Origin: Cytobacillus sp. FSL H8-0458
GTDB lineage: Bacteria > Bacillota > Bacilli > Bacillales > Cytobacillaceae
DNA: 64,000 nucleotides
Reading direction: 5' to 3'
Assembly: GCF_038002165.1 (NCBI RefSeq)
Contig: NZ_JBBOBR010000001.1
Location: 1,922,001-1,986,000 of the forward strand
The translations under genes were made by a program, and so were the position numbers. This document shows, piece by piece, positions 8,959 through 17,902 of the stretch. Position 1 is the first letter of the stretch; each line of letters opens with the position of its first letter. The notes under the pieces are model-generated. The model saw only the letters and a list, made by a program, of their open reading frames with translations. It made no database searches and was not told the origin of the DNA.

Positions 8959-8975
8959 TGTTATGAGGCTGTTAT
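8959..8975 (+). promoter_or_regulatory. Candidate WalR (YycF) box
   Basis: TGTTAT-N5-TGTTAT matches the WalR direct-repeat consensus TGTWAH-N5-TGTWAH at all twelve defined positions. It lies about 100 bases upstream of the LysM/3D hydrolase. A weak TTGTTC element (9000-9005) and TGTTAT (9025-9030) may be the core promoter. Confidence 0.6.
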
Positions 8976-9077
8976 ATCCGTAACGGGATTATTATCTGTT
9001 TGTTCTTTTTTAGTAAAGATTCCATGTTATTATTATCCCCGTTAGCTAAAAACGAGCTATACGGGAGGTTTTAACAT

Positions 9078-10028
9078 ATGAAAAAATCAATTTTAACTTT
9101 TGTAGCAGCTGCCGCCATTACCGGAACAGCAGGTGCGAATGTACAAGCAGAAGAAGTGACAGTAAAAAAAGGCGATACATTGTGGGATTTTTCCCAGTCA
9201 TATAATACACCGGTTGACATGATTAAAGAATGGAACGGGCTGTCATCTCATCTCATCCATCCGGATGATGTACTTAATGTATACCCGGAAAAGAAATACA
9301 TAGTATCAAAAGGCGATACTTTATGGGATATAGCAAGAGAGCATAATGTCACAGCTGAGGCAATCAAAGAATGGAACAGTTTGAGCTCTGAATTAATTCG
9401 TCCGGACGATGAATTAATTCTTTATCCGGATGCCAAAGCTGTTAATGCTGCAGCTGCTCCAGTTCAGGCTGCTCCGGCAAAGTCCGAACAACCTGCAGAA
9501 ACAGCAGCAGCTTCAGAGCAAAAGTCTGAACAGCCTGCAGTAAAACAAACACAGCAAGCTGAAGAATCACAGCCGGCTCCAGAAGCAAAGCCAGAGGCAG
9601 AGTCAAATCCGGAACCAGCACAGCCTGCTGCGGAATCAAAGCCTGCAGCTGAGCCTGCCAAGCCTGCAGCGGAATCCAAACCATCTGCCGAGCCTGCTGC
9701 AGAAAAACCGGCTGAAACTGCAAATGATGAAGCATCTCAAAAAGTGCTGAATATGGAAGCAACAGCCTACACGGCTAATTGTGAAGGCTGCTCAGGAATT
9801 ACTGCAACAGGAATCAATTTAAAAGAAAATCCCGATCAAAAAGTAATCTCAGTAGATCCGAATGTGATACCGCTGGGAACTAAAGTCCATGTTGAAGGGT
9901 ATGGAGATGCTGTCGCAGGAGACACTGGCGGAGCCATTAAAGGCAACAAGATTGATATCTTTATGCCATCTCAGGAAGATGCCATCAATTTTGGCAGAAA
10001 AACAGTTAAAGTTACGATACTGGATTAA
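9078..10028 (+). CDS. YocH-like secreted cell-wall hydrolase: two LysM plus 3D domain
   Basis: A 316-residue exported protein. A signal peptide (about residues 1-25, ending near NVQA) is followed by two LysM domains with KKGDTLWD and SKGDTLWD cores (about 27-70 and 74-115). A long Ala/Pro/Glu/Lys-rich linker (about 120-225) leads to a C-terminal 3D domain (METAYTA-like start, then DTGGAIKGNKIDIF, with the conserved Asp residues present). This is the architecture of YocH-type peptidoglycan hydrolases, lytic-transglycosylase-like enzymes acting on the wall. The WalR-like box upstream fits the known WalRK control of yocH. GGGAGG precedes ATG 9078. Confidence 0.88.
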   Translation: MKKSILTFVAAAAITGTAGANVQAEEVTVKKGDTLWDFSQSYNTPVDMIKEWNGLSSHLIHPDDVLNVYPEKKYIVSKGDTLWDIAREHNVTAEAIKEWNSLSSELIRPDDELILYPDAKAVNAAAAPVQAAPAKSEQPAETAAASEQKSEQPAVKQTQQAEESQPAPEAKPEAESNPEPAQPAAESKPAAEPAKPAAESKPSAEPAAEKPAETANDEASQKVLNMEATAYTANCEGCSGITATGINLKENPDQKVISVDPNVIPLGTKVHVEGYGDAVAGDTGGAIKGNKIDIFMPSQEDAINFGRKTVKVTILD

Positions 10029-10079
10029 TACTAGAAAAGCTACAGGCTTATTGACGCCTGTAGCTAGACAGTCGAGAAA

Positions 10080-10112
10080 AGAAGGCACTATTCCAGGTGC
10101 CTTCTTTCTTTT
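10080..10112 (+). terminator. Terminator after the LysM/3D hydrolase
   Basis: AGAAGGCAC (10080-10088) pairs with GTGCCTTCT (10098-10106), with a T-rich tail. A second hairpin without a T tract (GCTACAGGC/GCCTGTAGC, 10039-10064) lies just upstream. The terminator hairpin ends right before the convergent coiled-coil gene. Confidence 0.8.
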
Positions 10113-11019
10113 ACTCTTTATTCCTACCATCCCTTGCTTTTTCCTCCTGACTGACAAAAAAACTGTGAACTGGTTTTGCCAGCTGTTTTATGCTTTTTTC
10201 AAAGCGTTCAGTAAGGTGGGAGGCACGCTCGTAAACAATAGACTTTAAATGATCTAGTTGCCTGCTGATTTTTTCGGTGATTGCCTCCTGTCGGTGTAAG
10301 CGTTCCAATATCGACTTGCTGGCCTGTTCCTGTTCACGAAGCTTTTTGTTTAATTCTTCTTTCATTTGCTCCTGCGTCTTAAACTTTTTCTCAGCTTCTT
10401 CCGAAAATGATGCGAACTGCTGGTCTAACCGCTCCATTACTGTATTGTGGAATACTTCCTGTACATCAAGCTTTTTGCTTAATTCTGCTTTCATTTCTTC
10501 CTGTGCTTTAAAATTTGATGCGGCCTCTTCAGAAAATGCCTCGAATTTATCAAATTTACGGGAAAGTGCCTGTGTTGCCGCTTCCTGACAGGAAACTTGT
10601 TCAAGTATCTTCTGGTTTACCGGTTCTTCATTTTTAATATTTTCCAGAATATCCCTATTTATTCCCTCCAAGGCAGCCAGCCTTTTATCCAATAAATCAT
10701 TCTCCTTTTCGCGCTCATGCATCATATCCAGAAAACCCGTCAAAAAAGCATCCTGCTTTTCAATCTTAGCTGTCAAATGCCCAATATGATTACTTTGTTG
10801 GCCGGCAGCACTTTTTACAAGCTTCCTCATATCAATGAACGAATCCTCAAGCTGAGCCTTCATCTCTTCATAAGTTTCTGACAAGCGGGTATTAACTGTC
10901 TGCTGCTCTTTTATTACTTCCTGGAGGTAGTTGAGACGGTAAGTACCCTGATTGGAAACAGTGTCTGATTGGCTTAAATAAAGCTTAGGATTAACATCCT
11001 CATTTGATTTTTGTGCCAT
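10111..11019 (-). CDS. Repetitive coiled-coil protein of unknown function
   Basis: A 302-residue soluble protein dominated by charged heptad-like helix. Residues from about 160 to 265 contain two imperfect copies of a unit of about 44 residues, visible as FSEEAASNFKAQEEMKAEL and FSEEAEKKFKTQEQMKEEL followed by KKLxxQE. A third related segment follows (RLHRQEAITEKISRQLD). There is no signal peptide or transmembrane segment. AGGAG lies 8 bases upstream of ATG 11019. It is divergent from the lipoprotein gene. I do not recognise the family; a structural or scaffolding role is only a guess. Confidence 0.7.
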   Translation of the reverse strand: MAQKSNEDVNPKLYLSQSDTVSNQGTYRLNYLQEVIKEQQTVNTRLSETYEEMKAQLEDSFIDMRKLVKSAAGQQSNHIGHLTAKIEKQDAFLTGFLDMMHEREKENDLLDKRLAALEGINRDILENIKNEEPVNQKILEQVSCQEAATQALSRKFDKFEAFSEEAASNFKAQEEMKAELSKKLDVQEVFHNTVMERLDQQFASFSEEAEKKFKTQEQMKEELNKKLREQEQASKSILERLHRQEAITEKISRQLDHLKSIVYERASHLTERFEKSIKQLAKPVHSFFVSQEEKARDGRNKE

Positions 11020-11105
11020 AGGAACACTCCTCAGTTTTCACCTTTTTTATAGCCTATGCATGATCTTTTTGTGAGGAATGGGCACTGTCCTATAAAGTGA
11101 AACTT

Positions 11106-11140
11106 CAATCAGTGGGGAGCTCTTTATCCCCCACTGATTG
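11106..11140. other. Strong hairpin inside a 368-base divergent intergenic region
   Basis: A perfect 12-bp stem (CAATCAGTGGGG, 11106-11117, with its complement at 11129-11140) has an 11-base loop and only a weak T-rich follow-up. It lies between two divergent genes (11020-11387), where no terminator is needed. I see no convincing gene in the rest of this stretch; the part at 11230-11320 is very A/T rich. Confidence 0.5.
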
Positions 11141-11387
11141 TTTGTTGAACCAATCGGGCCTTTACGGGCAGTAAGACTGCGATAAAAGCCTAAACATTTT
11201 TCTGTTAAGCGTAGCTTACTTGCTCTATTTATTAAAATTTCGCAAATCGTAATAAAAAGTGTTGCAAAAAATTCAAAAAATAGGTAAATTATTAATTGTC
11301 AGTTAATTGGCAAGGATGTCATCAATCTGACTACATAGGGAGTCAACCAAAACTACCTCTGAACAAAAAGAAGGAGAGGACAAAAGC

Positions 11388-11876
11388 ATGAAGAAATTAT
11401 CTTTCTTGCTTTCAGCAGCTGCACTGACACTAATGCTGGGAGCATGCTCAAACGAAGAAGCTTCTAAAGGGGAAGAAAAGGAAGAGACGGCAGCTGAAAC
11501 GGCAGAGTCTGCTGATGAATCCAAAGAAGTGCGTTCGGCTCTGCTGAACTATCAGGGAGAAGTGACAAAAGTTATCCGTAACACAGATGCCAGCTTAACT
11601 GCTGAAGGTCAAGATCCGGCTGAAGCAGCTGCAGCATTCGAAAAGGATGCGAAAGCCGTGTCTGTACCGGAGGAATTAAAAGACTATACTAAGGATATTG
11701 AAGCTGCAGTTGATAGCTTATCCCAATACTATGCTAAAAAAGCCGAGCTTGTAAAAGCAGGATCTGAAGATATGGCGGAAGCAGAGCCATTTAAAGAGGA
11801 ATATATCAATTCCATGACTAAAGTATTTGAAGAGGTGGAATTATCTCCTCCTGCTTTTAAAAGTGTTTTCCAATAA
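11388..11876 (+). CDS. Predicted lipoprotein
   Basis: A 162-residue protein with a lipoprotein signal; the lipobox LMLGAC places the lipidated Cys at residue 20. An acidic Glu/Ala-rich linker follows (about 22-48) and then a mostly helical domain. A GAAGGAG site lies upstream of the ATG. The mature part should be anchored on the outer face of the cytoplasmic membrane. I do not recognise the domain, and no neighbour suggests a role. Confidence 0.75.
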   Translation: MKKLSFLLSAAALTLMLGACSNEEASKGEEKEETAAETAESADESKEVRSALLNYQGEVTKVIRNTDASLTAEGQDPAEAAAAFEKDAKAVSVPEELKDYTKDIEAAVDSLSQYYAKKAELVKAGSEDMAEAEPFKEEYINSMTKVFEEVELSPPAFKSVFQ

Positions 11877-11885
11877 TATGTAAAA

Positions 11886-11918
11886 AAAACAGCCCATTTT
11901 ATGAAATGGGGCTGTTTT
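11886..11918. terminator. Bidirectional terminator
   Basis: AACAGCCCATTT pairs with AAATGGGGCTGTT around a short loop. A residues lie on one side and T residues on the other, between convergent genes. Confidence 0.85.
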
Positions 11919-11923
11919 CTTTA

Positions 11924-12835
11924 TTAAGGGACATCATGCCCCAGTGAAGTTTGATAAATCTCAAACCAATGGTCCCGGTTAAGTTTATAAGATAATGCAC
12001 GGACAGCACGTTCAATTCTTTCGATCCTGCCAGAGCCGGTAATTGGCATGATTCGGGCAGGATGGTTTAAGAGCCATGCGAATAAAACCTCATCAATATC
12101 ATTCGCCCCAATTTCTTCTGCGACTTTAAGCAATGCTGTTCTAAGACGCACCGGTTTTTCTTCGGTACTGCTGAAGACTTTTCCGCCGGCCAAGGGGGAC
12201 CAGGCCATCGGGGCAATTCTTTTTTCCATGCACAGATTTAGTGTGCCATCCTCGAAATTCTCCAGATGAAAGGCAGACAGCTCAATTTGATTGGTAATCA
12301 GGTCCATTTCAAGGAAGGACTGAAGCATCGTGAACTGATGGCTTTTAAAATTCGAAACCCCAAAATGCCTAACCTTGCCCGAGGTCTTTAATGCTGAAAA
12401 TGCATCAGCAACTTCTTCTGGATCCATAAAAGGATCAGGACGATGAATGAGCAGGGTATCTATGTAATCTGTTTTCAAATTTTGCAATGATTTCTCTACA
12501 GAAGCAATAATATGTTTTTTTCCGGTATTGTAATGATGTGTTTTATGCTCAGGCCGGTTTGGTGACTCAAGGACAATCCCGCATTTCGTAACAATTTCCA
12601 TTTTTTCGCGGAGCTCCGGTTTTTTCTCCAGCGCCCTTCCAAACAGGCTTTCACATGTATAGCTTCCATAAATATCAGCGTGATCAAAAGTCGTTATGCC
12701 CAGCTCAAAACACTGTTCTATTAATGTGATTAACTCTTCATCTGACAATTTCCAGTCCGCCAGTCTCCAAAGTCCATGGACGATTCTCGAAAACGACAGA
12801 TCTTCTGCCATATGCACTCTATCCAAACGTATCAT
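11924..12835 (-). CDS. Aldo/keto reductase, YdhF-like
   Basis: A 303-residue TIM-barrel oxidoreductase. FDHADIYGSYT (about residues 50-60) carries the catalytic Asp and Tyr, VTKCGI holds the catalytic Lys (about 85) and LLIHRPDP the His (about 123). GVSNF and PITGSGRIERIERA match substrate and NADPH-binding parts of the family. These enzymes reduce aldehydes or ketones with NADPH in the cytoplasm. The substrate is not evident and the gene appears monocistronic. Confidence 0.88.
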   Translation of the reverse strand: MIRLDRVHMAEDLSFSRIVHGLWRLADWKLSDEELITLIEQCFELGITTFDHADIYGSYTCESLFGRALEKKPELREKMEIVTKCGIVLESPNRPEHKTHHYNTGKKHIIASVEKSLQNLKTDYIDTLLIHRPDPFMDPEEVADAFSALKTSGKVRHFGVSNFKSHQFTMLQSFLEMDLITNQIELSAFHLENFEDGTLNLCMEKRIAPMAWSPLAGGKVFSSTEEKPVRLRTALLKVAEEIGANDIDEVLFAWLLNHPARIMPITGSGRIERIERAVRALSYKLNRDHWFEIYQTSLGHDVP

Positions 12836-12941
12836 CTCCCCGTTTTTAGTATAGTTATTATCTCTGAAAATCTTCAGAATACCAAGCTAAACGATTGCAA
12901 AACCACATAAAAAAAGAGGCAACTGTTATGTCACCTCCGTG

Positions 12942-13871
12942 TTATACACATATTTTCTGCAGCGGTTCAACCATTTGCTCATGCAGAATCATAATTCTTG
13001 ATGTATACGAACAATGTTCCCTGTAAGCGGTTTGAAGTTCCTTATAAAAATTGATTAATTCTTCTACACCGGTAATCAATTCTTCGTCAAAAATGTCTGA
13101 ACGGCTCAGCAGGATATTCTCATATTTCTCAACAAGCTTTTTAGTTTTTTTTATTAATTTCCAGGCATCTTTCATACGAAAGGCATCATTCAAATTGGCG
13201 TAGAATTCCACCAGGTCTTTTTGGAATACATGCTTAATTTCCTGACTGAGCCTTTCAACAGGAGGGAGTTCAGCTCCCTGAAAGATAAATTGCTGTACCA
13301 TAATTAAATCGGTCTTTACCAAATGCTCTTCAAATGACTGATAAATCCGCAGTGTATTATAAGCGTCATACATGGGATGATGAGGTTCGCCGATAAAAGA
13401 AAGTTCATAAAAGGACAAAGCATTTTCAACAGAAGCTGCCGTACGGGAAGCTCTTTTTGTGAAAACAGCCTGAAAATCAACATATCTTTTAGTGATTTTT
13501 TCAATAGTAGCGTGGGGAAGATTATGCCTCAAAGCATCAGCTTTCAGTCTTAGGATATCACTGGACGACCAGGAGAAGAATCTGGCTTTTTTAACTCCGC
13601 CGACCCAAAAGAGAAAATCCTTAAACACCTCAGGAAAGTAATCGGCTTTCTCTAAATCAGAGTCAGATATCCCAGTCAATTCTTTGCAGAAAGTACTTAA
13701 TGGTGAGTTCTGCTGCGGACGGATGAACCTGTCAAATCCAGTGACCCTGCCTGATTCAACATCCACTTTTACCGCACCAAGACGAATGGCCTCCATATCT
13801 TCAAACAGCATGCCATTTTTGCTGCATAGCATTTCAAAATCAAAGAAAATCAGCTGCTTTAGTTCAGCCAT
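12942..13871 (-). CDS. DEDDh-type 3'-5' exonuclease domain protein
   Basis: A 309-residue protein whose first 190 residues form a DnaQ-like exonuclease. FFDFEM gives Asp11 and Glu13. SSSDILRL is the second motif. HHPMYDAYNT (about 165) gives the His and Asp of the third motif. The C-terminal 120 residues are helical and unassigned. It resembles KapD-type proteins but is about 100 residues longer. The substrate (DNA or RNA ends) is unknown. Confidence 0.8.
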   Translation of the reverse strand: MAELKQLIFFDFEMLCSKNGMLFEDMEAIRLGAVKVDVESGRVTGFDRFIRPQQNSPLSTFCKELTGISDSDLEKADYFPEVFKDFLFWVGGVKKARFFSWSSSDILRLKADALRHNLPHATIEKITKRYVDFQAVFTKRASRTAASVENALSFYELSFIGEPHHPMYDAYNTLRIYQSFEEHLVKTDLIMVQQFIFQGAELPPVERLSQEIKHVFQKDLVEFYANLNDAFRMKDAWKLIKKTKKLVEKYENILLSRSDIFDEELITGVEELINFYKELQTAYREHCSYTSRIMILHEQMVEPLQKICV

Positions 13872-14021
13872 ACGCGATCATCCTTTTTGTACCCAGCTGC
13901 CCAACAAGACATTATAAAGAATAACGGGTAAAAAAGGAAGGAACAGAATTATCCATTAAACAGTTGAGATATTATAGAACTTTTTTCAAAGCTCAAATAG
14001 CAAATCGGTTTACGATTTCTA

Positions 14022-14050
14022 TTGAAACGTTTACACTAAAGGTGTACATA
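14022..14050 (+). promoter_or_regulatory. Candidate promoter of the TerD pair
   Basis: TGAAACGTTT at 14023-14032 matches the ECF sigma (SigW/SigM type) -35 pattern TGAAACNTTT. TACATA at 14045 is a weaker -10. The same bases also give a SigA-like TTGAAA with a 17-base spacer. The two readings cannot be separated by eye. Confidence 0.4.
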
Positions 14051-14114
14051 GTTGACAGACTCGAATTTCAGCGATGCTGTTAAAAAAATTTTAAACCTGA
14101 AAGGATGGATGAAC

Positions 14115-14696
14115 GTGGGTATTTCTTTATCGAAAGGGCAAAAAATTGATTTAACTAAAACGAATCCCGGATTGTCTAATGTAATAGTAGGACTTGGCTG
14201 GGATACAAATAAATATGATGGCGGATTGGATTTTGACCTTGATGCCAGTGTTTTCTTATTGGATGCCAATGGCAAATGTGCATCAGATATAGATTTTATT
14301 TTCTACAACCAGCTTGAAGGCGGCAATGGCTCAGTCGTACATACAGGAGATAACAGAACAGGTGAGGGAGATGGCGATGACGAGCAAGTCAAAGTTAATC
14401 TTAGCGCTGTACCTGCCTCCATTGAGAAAATTTCTTTCGTTATTACCATCCATGATGGCGAAGGACGCGGCCAAAATTTTGGACAGGTTTCCAATGCATT
14501 TGTACGAATCGTCAATGAAGAAACAAATGAAGAATTAATCCGTTATGATCTGGGTGAAGATTTTTCTATTGAAACTGCCATTGTTGTAGGTGAATTATAC
14601 CGTCATAATGGAGAATGGAAATTCTCTGCTGTCGGTTCAGGCTACCAGGGCGGACTTGCCCGCATTGCAACCGACTTCGGTTTACAGGTAGGTTAA
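14115..14696 (+). CDS. yceD: TerD family stress protein, YceD-like
   Basis: A 193-residue TerD-fold protein. Translation most likely begins at GTG 14115, which has AAAGGAT 8 bases upstream. This gives the standard family start [19 protein letters not shown]; the longer frame from 14052 lacks a good site. The conserved FDLDAS and [15 protein letters not shown] segments form the acidic calcium-binding core. The YceC/D/E proteins of Bacillus are general-stress proteins under SigB and ECF control. The next gene is a close paralog 114 bases away. The TerC, TerA or YceG/YceH partners usually linked to them are absent here. Confidence 0.85.
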   Translation: MGISLSKGQKIDLTKTNPGLSNVIVGLGWDTNKYDGGLDFDLDASVFLLDANGKCASDIDFIFYNQLEGGNGSVVHTGDNRTGEGDGDDEQVKVNLSAVPASIEKISFVITIHDGEGRGQNFGQVSNAFVRIVNEETNEELIRYDLGEDFSIETAIVVGELYRHNGEWKFSAVGSGYQGGLARIATDFGLQVG

Positions 14697-14810
14697 GTTC
14701 TATTTTAGCCAGGCAGAGCAGCAGCTTTTCCTGGCTTTCTCTTTAGGAAGAACCAATATACAGGTGATCTGTCAAAAAAAACGGAATTGTGTTATGAAGG
14801 AGTGAGTATC

Positions 14811-15389
14811 TTGGGTATTCAATTATCAAAAGGTCAAAGAATTGATCTGACTAAAACGAATCCCGGTCTGACTAAAGCCATAATCGGTCTGGGCTGGGAC
14901 ACAAACAAATATAACGGCGGACATGATTTCGACCTTGACGCATCAGCATTTCTGGCTGATGAAAACAGCAAATGTGCAAATGATCATGATTTTATTTTCT
15001 ACAATAATCTTCAGCATCCAAGCGGGGCAGTTATTCACACAGGAGACAACCGTACAGGTGAAGGGGATGGTGATGATGAGCAGCTTGTTGTTGATTTTAC
15101 TAAAATACCTTCACACGTCCATCGCATTGGCATAACGGTTACGATTCATGATGCAGAATTAAGACAGCAAAATTTCGGCCAGGTTTCCAATGCATTCGTA
15201 AGATTAGTGGATGAATCCAATAACCAGGAACTGCTTCGCTTTGATCTTGGAGAAGATTTCTCAATTGAAACAGCAGTTGTTTTCTGTGAGTTATACCGGC
15301 ATGGAAGCGACTGGAAATTCAATGCCATTGGCAGCGGATTCTCAGGTGGTTTGGCAGCTCTTTGCCGGAACTACGGACTGCAGGTTTAA
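14811..15389 (+). CDS. yceE: TerD family stress protein, YceE-like
   Basis: A 192-residue paralog of the preceding gene, about the length of YceE. It starts at TTG 14811 with AAGGAG 8 bases upstream, giving (M)[19 protein letters not shown]. It retains FDLDAS and [15 protein letters not shown]. The two genes probably form an operon; both use non-ATG starts and have nearly identical N-termini. The role is inferred from the family as envelope or metal stress protection. Confidence 0.85.
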   Translation: MGIQLSKGQRIDLTKTNPGLTKAIIGLGWDTNKYNGGHDFDLDASAFLADENSKCANDHDFIFYNNLQHPSGAVIHTGDNRTGEGDGDDEQLVVDFTKIPSHVHRIGITVTIHDAELRQQNFGQVSNAFVRLVDESNNQELLRFDLGEDFSIETAVVFCELYRHGSDWKFNAIGSGFSGGLAALCRNYGLQV

Positions 15390-15399
15390 TATTTGTCTC

Positions 15400-15430
15400 A
15401 GGCACCCGACTCGTATCGGATGCCTTTTTT
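15400..15430 (+). terminator. Terminator of the TerD pair
   Basis: GGCA(C)CCGA pairs with TCGG(A)TGCC, an imperfect stem followed by TTTTTT. Confidence 0.75.
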
Positions 15431-15535
15431 GGTGACATCCCGCGGCCAATTCTATTGGCTATTAATCCCATACTTGAAAATAAGGCAAGTGGGAACAATA
15501 GATTTGAGAAAAACCTTGAGAGGAAGGGATGCAAT

Positions 15536-16222
15536 ATGTCACTAGAATGGTTTGACAGGGTAAGCGGTGAGTTGCAGGACCATCTTGAATCCATTTGCAG
15601 CAAATATGATCAGATTGGCCATATGTCGGTTGACCGGGGTGCCAAGCATCCCAGGATGGAATTTTTTATTGAAACCGATGATAATGACAGAGAGTACTTT
15701 TGCACACTTTTCTTTGATCCGCATAATGAAGAATTCTATGTAGAAGACTTTGACTTCGAACTTGGCCATACCTCTAAAACAATGCTTTTTGATATTGAAG
15801 ACATCATCGATACCGTCCACGAAAGCCTTCATGACTACATGAATAGCACGGATGATGATGAATTCGACTTTGAAGATAATGAAAAAATTTATGCACCAGA
15901 AGACGAAGATTTCATTATCGCCGATGAATATGACTTCGGCGGCGAAGGAGATATCTTTGAAGAAGTAGATGTAGAGTGGGAAACTCCTGAAGTGACCGCC
16001 TTTTTCAAGGAAGATGAAGTGGAGGTCTCCTATCAGTTTGGAGTGGTCCAGGAAACAGGTGATGGCGTTCTGCGCAGGGTTAATCGCATTTGGACAGATG
16101 ACGAGGAAATGATCAAAGATGAAGATCACTTTATCTTCAGTAAAGAAGAGGCGAGCACGATCATTGCTATGATTGCCAGCCACATGGATTCACTGGGCGG
16201 GCATGAAGCAGATTATGTGTAA
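15536..16222 (+). CDS. Highly acidic hypothetical protein
   Basis: A 228-residue soluble protein. ATG 15536 is preceded by GAGAGGAAGGG; the upstream in-frame extension to 15362 crosses the yceE terminator and is not coding. About a third of residues 85-165 are Asp or Glu (DDDEFDFEDNE and similar). The N-terminal half contains RMEFFIETDDNDREYF. I do not recognise the family. It stands alone between two terminators. Confidence 0.65.
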   Translation: MSLEWFDRVSGELQDHLESICSKYDQIGHMSVDRGAKHPRMEFFIETDDNDREYFCTLFFDPHNEEFYVEDFDFELGHTSKTMLFDIEDIIDTVHESLHDYMNSTDDDEFDFEDNEKIYAPEDEDFIIADEYDFGGEGDIFEEVDVEWETPEVTAFFKEDEVEVSYQFGVVQETGDGVLRRVNRIWTDDEEMIKDEDHFIFSKEEASTIIAMIASHMDSLGGHEADYV

Positions 16223-16239
16223 TTTATAGAAGCATCAGA

Positions 16240-16278
16240 AAGTGGCTGTCAAGAATTCTTGAAGCCACTTGTTTTTTT
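16240..16278 (+). terminator. Intrinsic terminator
   Basis: AAGTGGCT (16240-16247) pairs with AGCCACTT (16263-16270), with an inner 14-bp palindrome centred on GAATTC and a seven-T tail. Confidence 0.88.
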
Positions 16279-16458
16279 GTGAGTGACGCGCTTGGCAAAG
16301 CATCAAAAACACCCTGTCCATCCATCAGCAGCACCGAAACAATCCCCCGTTCACCCGATTTAAAAAACGTTTTGATAATGCCTAATTTCTCAGTTGGTAC
16401 TATTCAGGCTTGCCACACCCATAAACTAACTTAAAAGCAAGTGGAAAAGTGGTGCTTT

Positions 16459-17721
16459 ATGGGAATTCACATCGTTAAGGCAGGCGATAGTCTTTGGAGC
16501 ATTTCTCAAAAGTTTAATATTCCTATCCTGACTATAATAACGGCAAATGGCCTTGAAAATGGACCTGGCATTATCCCTGGCTTAGCTCTGTATATTCCGG
16601 AAAATGGACCGTTTATCAGGGCTTATCAAGTAAAGCAGGGAGATACACTATGGACCATTTCCCGGCGTTTTCAGACATCAATTAGTAACATTCTGTCAGC
16701 AAACCCGGGGATCAGGCCAGAAGGGCTGTTTATCGGTCAGAAATTAAACATCCCATCAGCACGCAAATTAGTTATGAGGACGCTGGGTTTCATAGTCCCG
16801 TATTCTCCTGAAACATTGTTACCCGCATTCAGGGAAACAGCAAGGCATTTAACCTACATTGCCATTTCCTCTTACTCGCTGACAAACGAAGGGTATGCCT
16901 ATATAGAGCTTGATGATACAGCCATACTGGCAGAAAGCAGACGTTTGAATGTCATTCCGCTGCTGATGATCCGAAATCTTGCCGAAGGGGATTTTAATGC
17001 TGAATTAATTGGAGGGGTACTTGAAAGGCCAGTTTATAGAAGGAACTTAATCTTAAGCCTGATGAATTTTGTCACCCAAAAAGGGTATGGAGGCATCAGT
17101 CTGGATTTTGAATTTATCCCGCCGCAAAGGCGCCAAGATTTCAATTCATTCATTAAAGAATTAAAAAATGCCTTAGGGCCAAAAGTTCTTCATGTTAATG
17201 TACATGCTAAGACTGAAGATATCCCAACAAACCGGATAATAGGGGCATATGATTATAAAGCCATTGGAGAGGGAGCAGATATTGTTGCAGTCATGACCAT
17301 GGATTACGGTTATCCCACAGGTCCTCCCAATCCCATCGCTCCACTATGGTGGGTCGAAGAGGTAATTAAATATTCAACCACCCAGATTGATCCGAAAAAA
17401 CTGCAAATCGCCTTGCCTTTATATGGCTATGACTGGAGAACAGCGGATAATCGAACCCGCTCATTATCCATGCAAGCCATTCAAAATTTGGCATTAAGCA
17501 GAGGAGCAATAATTCAATACGATGGGTATGCAGCATCCCCATGGTTCAGGTACTGGAATGGAGCAGAAGAACATGTGGTCTGGTTCGAAGATATCCGGAG
17601 CATAACTGAAAAATATAAATTAATTGACCAGTATAATCTATTAGGGATGACATACTGGCAATTGAGCTTGCGTTTTCCGCAAAACTGGGCATTTGTGGAG
17701 AGAAATTTTACAATTCTATAG
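16459..17721 (+). CDS. Spore-type glycosidase: two LysM plus GH18 (SleL/YaaH-like)
   Basis: A 420-residue protein. Two N-terminal LysM domains (cores KAGDSLWS and KQGDTLWT, about residues 4-50 and 52-97) are followed by a glycoside hydrolase 18 barrel with GGISLDFEFIP, where Glu is the catalytic acid of the DxxDxDxE-type motif. There is no signal peptide, as for SleL/YaaH enzymes that are incorporated into spores. Those cleave cortex peptidoglycan at N-acetylglucosamine during germination. The GTG at 16441 is an alternative start; ATG 16459 gives the LysM register typical of the family. The role is inferred from the family. Confidence 0.82.
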   Translation: MGIHIVKAGDSLWSISQKFNIPILTIITANGLENGPGIIPGLALYIPENGPFIRAYQVKQGDTLWTISRRFQTSISNILSANPGIRPEGLFIGQKLNIPSARKLVMRTLGFIVPYSPETLLPAFRETARHLTYIAISSYSLTNEGYAYIELDDTAILAESRRLNVIPLLMIRNLAEGDFNAELIGGVLERPVYRRNLILSLMNFVTQKGYGGISLDFEFIPPQRRQDFNSFIKELKNALGPKVLHVNVHAKTEDIPTNRIIGAYDYKAIGEGADIVAVMTMDYGYPTGPPNPIAPLWWVEEVIKYSTTQIDPKKLQIALPLYGYDWRTADNRTRSLSMQAIQNLALSRGAIIQYDGYAASPWFRYWNGAEEHVVWFEDIRSITEKYKLIDQYNLLGMTYWQLSLRFPQNWAFVERNFTIL

Positions 17722-17728
17722 CCTATTT

Positions 17729-17902
17729 CTAAAGTATTTCCTTCATTTCCTCTTCGAAATAAAACATTTTCGGATTTTCTTTAATTGTATATGTGTATTT
17801 CTTCATTTTCGCCACATAGCATGTTTTGTTGATTGTCACTTTTTCTCCTGTATCAACCAGAATCACAACATCATTTTGATCAAATTTATTTCTGCGCTTC
17901 AT
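17729..17902 (-). CDS. Small hypothetical protein
   Basis: A 57-residue basic protein starting MKRRNKFDQNDVVILVDTGE. The ATG at 17902 is preceded by an AGAGGGATC ribosome site. The NDVVILVDTGEKVTI part suggests a small beta-barrel fold, but I do not recognise the family. It overlaps no other gene and ends 8 bases from the convergent glycosidase stop. Confidence 0.6.
   Translation of the reverse strand: MKRRNKFDQNDVVILVDTGEKVTINKTCYVAKMKKYTYTIKENPKMFYFEEEMKEIL

Noticed and set aside
9442-9762. Reverse-strand open frames opposite the LysM/3D hydrolase linker
   Set aside because: They mirror the Ala/Pro/Glu-rich low-complexity linker and lack ribosome sites.
15362-15535. N-terminal extension of the acidic hypothetical protein
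   Set aside because: It would begin inside the yceE gene and run through its terminator; ATG 15536 has a clear ribosome site.
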